Below, in pieces: positions 18,866-26,708 of a DNA stretch of 26,708 nucleotides (the first letter of the stretch is position 1; every line of letters begins with the position of its first letter). The notes beneath the pieces are model-generated. The model saw nothing but the letters and a program-made list of their open reading frames with translations, was not told where the DNA came from and made no database searches. This DNA is from Oopsacas minuta (Eukaryota; Porifera; Hexactinellida; Lyssacinosida; Leucopsacidae), in contig JAKMXF010000128.1 in assembly GCA_024704765.1 (NCBI GenBank), positions 1-26,708 of the forward strand, in the 5' to 3' direction. The position numbers and the translations under genes were made by a program.

Positions 18866-21095
18866 GTTCCAAAAGTCCAAAATGGGCAATAGATTCAATT
18901 TTCTCTAAAATAACTACTCAACTTGGAGAAGAGACATGACACTTCAGATACTGAGTTGACTATTGATGTACCAAAATTTAGTGAGGATTCTCATGAATGT
19001 AAATCTGAAACTGGCAACAAGAAGAAGAAAGATTCTATCAAATCTATTATCAAAACTAATAAGTGTATTGTAATGTTTCAAAATCAGGCAGATCAAGATA
19101 TGTATGTGAACTATATTTTAAGTTCGCAAAAACAATGTAATACCGAGGCAAAATTCCAGCCATTTGTACGGCAAATGAAACCATACTGCGACTTTCAGAA
19201 CTGCAAGAACATATTCCTCTGAAATTCATAAAAAATCATGTAGTGCTGAAAATGTTCCGAAAATGTCTAATGTTGAAAAGACGACAAAAACAGAAATCGG
19301 ATGTGTATTTCAAATCAGAATGCAGCTATTTGTAATAGAATTGGCAGTCTAATGATTGAAGTGTTCAACAATTGTAAACGAGGAACAATATCTGCATGGC
19401 CCTGGCCAAGTATTCATATCTCAAATACTATGACCAGTGAGTTTGACATGAGATCTCCCCATGTCACTTATAACCCATCGCCGGGCATTTTCTCCTATGT
19501 GACACCAATGCAACATGCTGATTTGTTGTCATATATTGTTTCTAGACAAACCTGAGTTATTAACCAAAATCAAACCTGCATTGGCAGTTTCATTGGCAAT
19601 TGATGGTTCAGTAGATCGTTTTCAATTGGATAATAAGTACGTGAAATGTAAGATTTTACAACTGAAGGAGAACAAGAGGATCTTTTTTTGGGATTTTCGG
19701 AGTCAACGGAAAGGAAAACAAAAGGGTATGTATCTGCAGTCAAGGAAGCAGTATCTTTTACAATTACTTGGAAAGATCTGTTTGACAACATTACATGTAT
19801 TGTAACTGATGGTGAAAGTCTGAATAATAGAGAACACAACAGCTTGTGGAAAGTATTACAAGATGAACGTTCATATTCTACTTCAAATCCAACTCTTCCT
19901 TTAATAAAAATATGGTGCGCTGCCCATAGGTCAGACGTTGCATTTGGAAAGTGTCAAATCAGTAAAAGAAGTAAATTTACAAATTTCAGATGCCTGTGGG
20001 TTGTCAACATTCTTCCACACATCTTCTGTTAGAATTAAAGAATTAGAAATGATAGCATCTCATCATGATTTAAAAGTAAAACACATTCCAAAATATTTTG
20101 AAGCTAGATGGACCGAATTTTCCTAAAGTATATTCTGTGGCATTCAATTTTCTTGGCAAGCTATTGTAAAATATTTGCAGTACACAGAAGATAGATCTGC
20201 TCAGCGCCACATAAAATTCATAACAGATAGGACAAAATTTCGAACAAATTGTTGTGTTGCTGATGTTCTACAGATATATTCTAGATTTCAGAAAGCTATT
20301 CAAGATAACTGTGTTACCTATTTTGATTCAACAACTTAACAAAATGAAGTCTACAATGCTAGTAGGAGGGTGGGAATATAACTTCAATGGAAACTACAAT
20401 GAAGAAGCATCTACTTTCTTTGGTATGAATTTAATAGATAAGCAGAGGAGAACAAACCATACACCTGTCTCTGTGAAAAGGGATTTCTCCGCAATTCGTT
20501 TTGAAATTATTGACTCTCGTATAAATATTTTAGAGGAAAGATACCATCTTGACTCAGAAAGAGTAAAACAACTACACCTATTGAAAATTTAAATTCTGAA
20601 GTAACTGAGGAAGAATTGAAAAATGCTATGAGATTATTATACCAGAATTAGACCTTGCATCTCTTGCATTACAATATAGAGATGCTTGTGATGCATTTGG
20701 TAATGCAAATATGGCACCAATTGAAATTGTAAAATCCATAATTCAATCTGGATTATTAGCGGATCACAAAGAAATTGTAACCGCATTTGCACGGATTGTC
20801 ACAGCAAACTACATTCGTTGAAAGGCTGATAAAATCTTACAATCTCATAAACCGAAGACCGGGCTAATCTATCATCTATTACACTGAAGAATTATTTATA
20901 CATTTGACACAACATGCCTGGTTTCTGAGTTTAATCCTCGCCCCTGTGTATTGAAGTTGTTAAATGATAAAGAACGTTGAGATGTACTTTCAAAAAAGAG
21001 TAAAGAACAACGCTGGTTTGCTTCAATATTGAAAGAAGCATATGAAGAAACTAAGAGAAAAGCAACTACACAATCAGAAAAAATTGGTTTCTGAG
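18866..21095 (+). pseudogene. KIAA1586-like hAT transposase, decayed
   Basis: Fragments in several frames add up to a nearly full-length hAT transposase of the type often annotated as KIAA1586-like. In order: SIFSKITTQLGEE (18896); NQADQDMYVNYILSSQKQ and FVRQMKPYCDF (about 19080-19200); SFxYVTPMQHADLLSYIV-type segment (about 19490-19540); ALAVSLAIDGSVDR, with the likely first catalytic Asp; GFSESTERKTKGYVSAVKEA; ITCIVTDGES, the second Asp; LIKIWCAAHRSDVAFGK; YFEARWTEF. The C-terminal part has LDLASLALQYRDACDAFGNA near 20650 and SEFNPRPCVLKLLNDKER near 20927. At least six frameshifts and several stops occur. No terminal inverted repeat was recognised. It is not a functional gene, despite the SUMO-ligase label relatives carry in databases. 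Confidence 0.8.
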
Positions 21096-21099
21096 AAAA

Positions 21100-22509
21100 T
21101 ATTATTTATCGGATTGTTGATAATTAATTGATATAGTAGAATAGTGTTTCGATCATATGCAAAATAAACATCAAGTTTACATTTTTAGAATGCGTGTACT
21201 TTTAGATTTTCCTTAGATAGCTTATGTGCTTAATAGGGCATTTACAACTTTCCTGCAAAATTAGCTTGGTACTATGTATTCCCATGCTAAACCCTAATGC
21301 TCCCTCGACAACTAATTTAATTAACATACTAAGTTGTCGGCATAGATTTTAGATATTTTCAAAAGTCTGTCAAAAAGGGGAGCCCTAAGTTTAATGGACA
21401 ATTACAGAATATGAAAAATTTGGGACCGAGAAAAGTGTTCATATTTTGGAGTTGTTCATTTCTTAGAGGCGTTCACTTTTGGAGGTTTTACTGAATTATC
21501 AGCAGCATGTATTTCTAGAACATCCCAATGGATATATTTTCATACATTTCCTTACAATAATGCATTATTAATGGAAAAATGGTGATAGCTATAGTCATCG
21601 TATAATGTATAAACTATAATTGAATATTCATTTCATTAAATGTCCTATATTTTCAAATGAGGAGATGGCCATGAAATTAAGGGGATGGCTGAATATTGCT
21701 TGCATATTTATAATGGTTATAAAACGCATAGTTCATGAAATGAATTCATCATTTGAAAAGAAGAGGGAAAACCAACATCCAGACTTATTAAAGGAGCGCA
21801 CACATTGGGACGCGCTCCTATTTAAATGCAAACAATTTACAAATTTCATCGTTATTTTGCATAAATTCAGTTTTCTTACTGTATATGTGGATGCTGGGAC
21901 ACTTTTGTATAATTCACAATTTATTGAAATGGTTTGTTGTATTGCCAATGGAAATCGGGTATAAAATCACGTATTTATTGGTGGATTTCAATGAGATGAG
22001 AAGAGAAACAATAGATTTCCATAGGAAAATAGAAACAAATTCGTTTCTACATAATAGTAATACAAATACTGTTTTGATACTCCATGGCTAATAATCGAAA
22101 AATGTATGACGTTCTCCATTTTTCTATTTTATTTAGAATATCATAAGTCACAACCCTACGAGTTATTGATATAATTTAATCATCAATGTAACCAAAATTA
22201 CTGACTTTCCGTGAGTTGATAGCAGTATTCTCTGATTTCCGGGGATGCTGTCAAAATTCTTGGGGTATAACAAAATATTCGGGTGGTACAAGTAATATAT
22301 TGCAATAATGGAAGAAATTCAGGAAAATATCCTCAAACATTTGTAAGCGAAAATTCTGGGAGCCCCTGAATTCCTTAGAGGGAACGCTGGTTGATAATAC
22401 ATTCTAAACATCAAAACAAGACAGATCTAGGATGAAATGAATTTAAAATACGATAAGAGCCAAGTTGCGCCCCGCAAGTAAGGAAGATAAATAATGAAAT
22501 GTGTGTACG
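21100..22509. other. Non-coding, with a MULE-family repeat copy
   Basis: 22056-22105 resembles 25542-25590 (shared CAAATACTGTTTT and ATACNCCATNG), and 22145-22245 resembles 10660-10760. These are scattered pieces of the MULE-associated repeat family. The ORFs at 21620-21964 and 21885-22091 show no domain and could be non-coding; the former includes a plausible but unrecognised stretch (MKLRGWLNIACIFIMVIKR). Confidence 0.4.
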
Positions 22510-22640
22510 CTTTCACGTGTTCGAATTAACATGTTCTTATTTGTTCGAAATTCTAAGATTGTCATTTGTTCGACTAATATATTCCTTTGTTGTCATTTGT
22601 TCGACTGATATTTCTTATATTGTCATTGTTGTATTAACAG
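22510..22640 (+). repeat. Degenerate tandem repeat, about 31-bp period
   Basis: GTCATTTGTTCGACT occurs at 22561-22575 and 22592-22606, with diverged copies before (TTATTTGTTCGAAAT) and after (GTCATTGTTGTATT). Similar subterminal tandem repeats occur in MULE-like elements, but no TIR pair was found here. The ORF spanning it is not credible. Confidence 0.6.
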
Positions 22641-23182
22641 TATTAGTCCTACTCTCGTTGATGGCGTTAAGCAAGTCCTAGTCTTTTCGTAGTTTTTGTA
22701 GAGGGAAGGCGCATACATTAGTTCTACTTGTATGTAGGTTTAGTTTGAATACTTGGCACAACGTGCCAAATTAGTCTACAATTTATGATTGTATTTTACA
22801 TGTAGTCAGTAGAAACATATGAAAGGTTGGTTGTTTCGCTCATCATGATTTTGCATAAATAATTATGGATCGGATTCAACTTCATCATTAATATATTCCT
22901 GGACAAAATATACCTCTTTCGGTCGTGAAAATATATACTAGGTCACTCCAGTTACATACATTGTTATCCATTATAGAGGAATACAAATATCATGAGTGAG
23001 AATAATGCTATATTATGAAAATATAACTATTAGAGAAAATAATTTTCATCTCGACTAAGTATATGGAACGAAAACATATAGATATGTATACCCTATACTT
23101 CATCAATAATTAACAACTAATTGTCCTAACTAAACTCAAATTATCTAATAAATGTAATCACGAATCTATAATATTAAGGTCT

Positions 23183-24765
23183 CTAAACATCTTTAATTGT
23201 TTTCCAAAGAAAGACACAAGAGTCGTCACCACCAGTAGTTACAAGATAATCGTCGTTACAGGTAAATCTCAGATTTGTAACGTGAGCAGAATGCCCATGA
23301 AATTGAAGATATGTTGCATTCTTTTTATTAACAGGAAAGTTAAACAATTTTACTAATCCATAATCATCACCAGTTGCAAGTATATGACCACGGTTGGAAA
23401 GATGGGAATTATTCACATCCCCAGATTCTGAATCTTCTGACCAGATTCCTAAGAGATCTGGACCACTCACACACGTTAATGTTGACCAAATGATTTTCCC
23501 AATAACTTCATTATCCAATATGAGATTAGCGTCACTTATTTGGTAAATTAAGCGTTGATACTGTAATGTATTTATTTGGATAAAGTTAGAATCATGAGAC
23601 CAATCAAGATTTGATGTAATTCCTTTAAATCCTTTACATGTAGCATGTTTTATTAGATGTGGAAGTTTGTAGATATCTACAAAGTTTTTCGAACAAGCAA
23701 CAGCCAATTTGGTTCCATCTGGAGAAAATTTAATAATATTAATGGTTGATGAGTAATCTCGTTTTTTCTTGATCGCGGACTCCATCTCCAACGTTCCATT
23801 CTCTTTCAGTTCAAATAATGTAAATTGTCCATTACAGAAACCAGCAGCAATTAAATCTGCGTTAGGATTTATATCAATGCTTTGAGCTGGGCCTGATAAA
23901 TTTTTAAGGGTGCTAATTATTCTTTTGGTACACAGATCCCATGATTTAATACAAGAATCATGTGAAGCAGTAATTGCAATCATCTTACTTGGATGAATCG
24001 CTAGACCCCATAACTCTCCATATCCATGTCCTTGATTCAATATTGTTTTAATATCGTCTTTAATTTGAATTATCATGCTATCATTGGTGCCAACTATTAT
24101 CATATTATTAATGGAATCAATCGCTCTAATGTCTGAAGCAATGTTTCTACTAATTATTTCTTGGATTTTCACTCCTTCAAGGGACGATAATTTTAACACT
24201 ACATCAATATCAGAAGAACCTCTTGAACCACTCAAAATACCATCAGGATGAGAAGCTAGAGCCCAAATTGGACCATTATGTAGTTTAATCGTATTGCTAA
24301 TCAAAAGGTCTTGAAATATATACATTGTTCCACTCAAACTACCTACAATAATTTTTTGATCACCACATTCCAATATTGATAACATAGTTTCACAAGGTGT
24401 ATCTATCCCTAAAGATAGTCTTTCTGAAACCATATTGCTTCCAGTAACACACCAATACTTTATATGTGAAATACCACATGTGATCAGAGAAAGATTATCA
24501 ATTTGATTAGATTGTTTAGATTTCGGTGTCGTTATACACAATACCTGAAATATTCGGTATTGGCTTCCATCGACTTTCGAAATTAATGAGCCTTCTCTCC
24601 AGTTCCAAATAGCTATTGTATGACAGTCATCAATTCCCACTGATGCTAACAATATGCCAGAATTTGAAAAAGAAAGAGAACACACACCTTTACTGTGTGC
24701 ACCTGTTAGAATTGACTCTGGCTCTTTGTTAAAAACTTTCCATACATGAATTGATCCATCTTTAC
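23183..24765 (-). CDS. EML5/EML6-like WD40 protein, terminal exon
   Basis: One exon of 526 codons encodes almost a whole two-propeller WD40 unit and the C-terminus. The open frame extends upstream to 24898, but the likely acceptor is CTATTAG at 24772-24766. Translation from there starts KDGSIHVW, and the bases upstream look intronic and include a hAT-like end. Blades include GAHSKGVCSLSFS, IAIWNWREG, LITCGISHIKYW, GELWGLAIHPSKM, SHDSCIKSWDL and INIIKFSPDGTKLAV. It closes with ATGDDYGLVKLFNFP, FHGHSAHVTNLRF, TTGGDDSCVFLWKTIKDV and TAG. The phase-1 acceptor exactly completes the Gly codon left open by the exon at 3784-4514, and the family order confirms that junction. EML proteins bind microtubules. 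The frame is intact, so the gene is probably functional somewhere. The two exons are in the wrong order for simple splicing in this window. Confidence 0.93.
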
Positions 24766-24888
24766 CTAATAGAACACAATAATTGGTATTTACAAGGTGT
24801 GGGACATATATTATCATACTGTCCTTTGAAAAATTATAATTGTAACCTAAGTATATATACTTACTTATATATTTTAGATTAAAAATGA

Positions 24889-24960
24889 CAGGGCGCATTT
24901 AGATTGTTTGGTGCCTTAGGCAGTATAAGATTGGGGGGGGGCCTAACTATCCTTAGCTGG
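24889..24960 (+). repeat. hAT-like terminus next to the EML exon
   Basis: CAGGGCGCATTTAGATTG, followed by GTGCCTTAGGCAG and a run of G then GGCC, resembles a hAT left end and the sequence at 14035. It begins 124 bases upstream of the EML acceptor. This shows that the first codons of the long ORF are not EML. No right end or 8-bp duplication was found. Confidence 0.5.
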
Positions 24961-25014
24961 CCCTAATTTCCAAGGTGATTATAAAAATTGTTCTAGCAAA
25001 TCCTGAGTGATGAT

Positions 25015-25114
25015 CTTAGTTTGAAGAATTTGTGTCATATTTATACAGCAACAAATATATGCTTGAGAGCTTATATTTGTCGCAGTATAAATATGACACA
25101 AATTGAAAACTAAG
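25015..25114. repeat. 100-bp hairpin, near-perfect inverted repeat
   Basis: The arms are about 46 bases each and share AATTTGTGTCATATTTATAC with only small mismatches and indels (for example CAGCAACAAATATATGC against CTGCGACAAATATAAGC). The loop is about 8 bases. It lies 250 bases upstream of the EML terminal exon on the minus strand. It is probably a small foldback element; if transcribed in an EML intron it would form a long hairpin. Confidence 0.8.
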
Positions 25115-25367
25115 GGGTCCATATTTTTTCATTAGACCACTCCAATACAAAACAGGTTATAGGTTATATAACTTTTGGAAAATGTTCTAAATGTTCAAAA
25201 ATAACTTATTGTATCCAATTCTACTGTGGACAAATATATCTCACTATATTACGCCAACATGTGAAAACTTGGCACCCTTTTCATAGTTTGTACAACTTTA
25301 TCCTCTAGTATTGTTTCCATGCATCCGAACAATCTTACTCGAACGAATTATTCTGCAATTGGAATAC

Positions 25368-25397
25368 TACTGTTCGGATTAGCTAGGATGTACTGTA
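25368..25397. repeat. pogo-like terminal end
   Basis: CTGTTCGGATTAGCTAGGAT followed by GTACTG and TA resembles the end at 3637-3664. ATCCGAACAATCTTACTCGA at 25323 is a nearby inverted relative, so a short degraded MITE may span about 25310-25397. Confidence 0.4.
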
Positions 25398-25541
25398 TAT
25401 TATTTCCCATCACCCGCCCCGTCTGTATTTGGGGCCCGCATCAATTTCTCCATTATTTTTTAATTCATTCATTACTTTATAGTAATTTTCAATGAAGTCA
25501 CCTATGGGTTAGAACCTCTCCCAAACTTACCCCTAATTAAA

Positions 25542-25715
25542 GTAGTAATGCAAATACTGTTTTCATACACCATAGATAATAATAGAAGTTAAACTTATAG
25601 TTTTTCTTCGGGGGCAGCATTGTTAGAATTTCTACAGTTTGCACTCGTTAGAATGAGTTTTCATATGTTTGCATTTGTTAGAATGAGTTTTTCATATGTT
25701 TGCATCTGTTAGAAA
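25542..25715 (+). repeat. Probable 5' terminal region of the MULE
   Basis: TTTGTTAGAATGAGTTTTTC and TCATATGTTTGCAT alternate in two to three tandem copies at 25620-25715. The same motifs occur inverted at 10533-10632. The position just before the MULE coding region suggests the terminal or subterminal part of that element. Confidence 0.55.
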
Positions 25716-25892
25716 GGTTCATTCATGATGCAGTGTTGAATGCACAACTCCAACGCCTTCATCATATCAGCCAAAAATATTGTTGTTTGCCACTGAATTT
25801 GATCTCTCCGGCAGAGGAACCAAACAAGTTCCCATCTGAATCGTATTTAACAACATTTTTGTCTCTGGTATAAATTTACAACTAATTATTTG

Positions 25893-26708
25893 ATGGAATA
25901 TACATTGGAGGAATACAAACGTATTGCCGGAAAGGTTTTCGCTACGTCAGATGGAAACAAATACATTCTTTCTAAATCAAATGTCAATTTTGTTTACCTA
26001 AGGTGTGCTTTATTCAGAGATGGGTTGCAAAGGAACATGTAAACTCAATCGTGAAGGGATCCGATTACTCCCTTAAATTCGCATAATCATGACCGTGAAG
26101 CGTATAAAACTGAATTATTCGCTCTCAAAACAAAATGTAAGACAGTTGCAGGAAACTCGCAAATGAATCTCCGGAAGGTTTTCGATGATGTGACAAGAGA
26201 TGATCCACGGGCATGTGAAATATCTTTTTCAGAATGCGAATCCACGATGTTTCGGGCGAGAAAAACTCTAGAACCTAAGATCCCTCAGACAGCTTCGGAA
26301 TTTAGTGACATGATAACAACTACAAACTTCTGGAAGTACTACAATTTTAGCGTCTCTGTTGGCAATGAACTTGGTGTGGTATTATTTTCAGAGCCTATGA
26401 AAGATTTTTTATCACATATTACCAACATACAATACGATGGGACATTCTTTACTGTACCCATTCAATTTTATCAGTTGTGGACCATTTTCATTTCAGTGGG
26501 AAGGCACACTCTACTTGCGATACACTGCTTATTGACCGGGAAAAACTAACAGCTATATCAAGCCATACTGGAAAGCATTTCGCAGAATATTCCTCACTTT
26601 CGACCTCTCGCCTCAATGTCAGATTGGGAAGACGCCTCTCGAAATGCGTTTAGAGAAACTTATCCCCAGGTAAAGATTTATGGATGCTGGTTTCATTTCA
26701 CCCAGCGT
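25893..26708 (+). pseudogene. MULE transposase with FLYWCH-like zinc finger (decayed, runs off window)
   Basis: An ATG at 25893 starts MEYTLEEYKRIAGKVFATSD. A FLYWCH/WRKY-type finger follows: VYLRCALFRDG, GCKGTCKLNREG and PLNSHNHDREAYK, split by frameshifts near 26012 and 26070. Then comes a linker (NLRKVFDDVTRDDP) and the MULE core: IQYDGTFFTVPIQFYQLW with the first catalytic Asp, HTLLAIHCLLTGKN, an in-frame TAA at 26547, SMSDWEDASRNAF with the second Asp, and GCWFHFTQ with the family's CxxH. The third acidic residue would lie past 26708. The frameshifts and stop make this copy non-functional. Confidence 0.85.

Noticed and set aside
18866-21095. Functional E3 SUMO ligase gene
   Set aside because: The database-style name of relatives is misleading; the sequence is a hAT transposase with many frameshifts and stops.
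22499-22681. Short ORF rich in Val, Leu and Ser resembling a membrane segment
   Set aside because: It is a translation of the 31-bp tandem repeat.
3784-24765. Ciliate-style programmed gene scrambling
   Set aside because: The EML exons use ordinary GT/AG splice borders and the standard code, and the region is full of animal-type transposons, so duplication or assembly error is simpler.
23183-24898. EML ORF read from its first ATG at 24898 as a complete gene
   Set aside because: The first 44 residues are not WD40-like and include the edge of a hAT-like terminus; the acceptor at 24766 with matching phase explains the true exon start.

Overview
The window looks like AT-rich, transposon-laden nuclear DNA of an animal, probably a fast-evolving invertebrate; the species cannot be told from the sequence. 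The evidence is spliced genes with GT/AG introns of about 100-300 bases, a divergent EML (echinoderm microtubule-associated protein-like) gene of the multi-unit EML5/EML6 kind, and many cut-and-paste DNA transposons (Ginger1, hAT, MULE, pogo-like). Nothing suggests bacterial or organellar DNA. Two single ambiguous bases are present, near 10330 and 16278.

Layout. 1-660: a weak ORF and a 182-bp foldback repeat. 661-3078 (+): the C-terminal half of an intron-bearing Ginger1 transposase (end of integrase core, GPY motif, OTU protease), decayed. 3784-4514 (-): an EML exon covering the end of one WD40/HELP unit and the start of the next. 5567-5829 (-): an unrecognised ORF. 8781-9271 (+): two phase-matched exons of an unrecognised gene. 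10062-10411 (-): a hAT C-terminal fragment. 10942-13217: a second Ginger1 element, of the Ulp1-protease subtype, with terminal inverted repeats of about 250 bp; a 741-bp hAT element with a perfect 8-bp target duplication sits inside its left terminal repeat. 14620-15876 (+): the N-terminal half of a Ginger1 transposase (zinc finger plus DDE core). 16307-16491: a pogo-like MITE. 18866-21095 (+): a decayed KIAA1586-like hAT transposase. 23183-24765 (-): the final EML exon, 526 codons. 25893-end (+): a decayed MULE transposase with a FLYWCH-like finger.

The most notable point is exon order. The EML exon at 3784-4514 ends in phase 1 exactly where the exon at 23183-24765 starts, in protein terms, yet on the minus strand that continuation lies about 18.7 kb upstream rather than downstream. 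The Ginger1 integrase on the plus strand shows the same inversion of order: its N-terminal half is at 14.6-15.9 kb and its C-terminal half at 0.7-3.1 kb. A tandem duplication, with the window running from the right part of one copy into the left part of the next, would put the EML exons in order and the Ginger halves in the right relative order; mis-ordered assembly is the main alternative.

Apart from the EML gene and perhaps two unrecognised genes, almost everything identifiable is transposon-derived and broken. No rRNA, tRNA, CRISPR array or recognisable promoter was seen.
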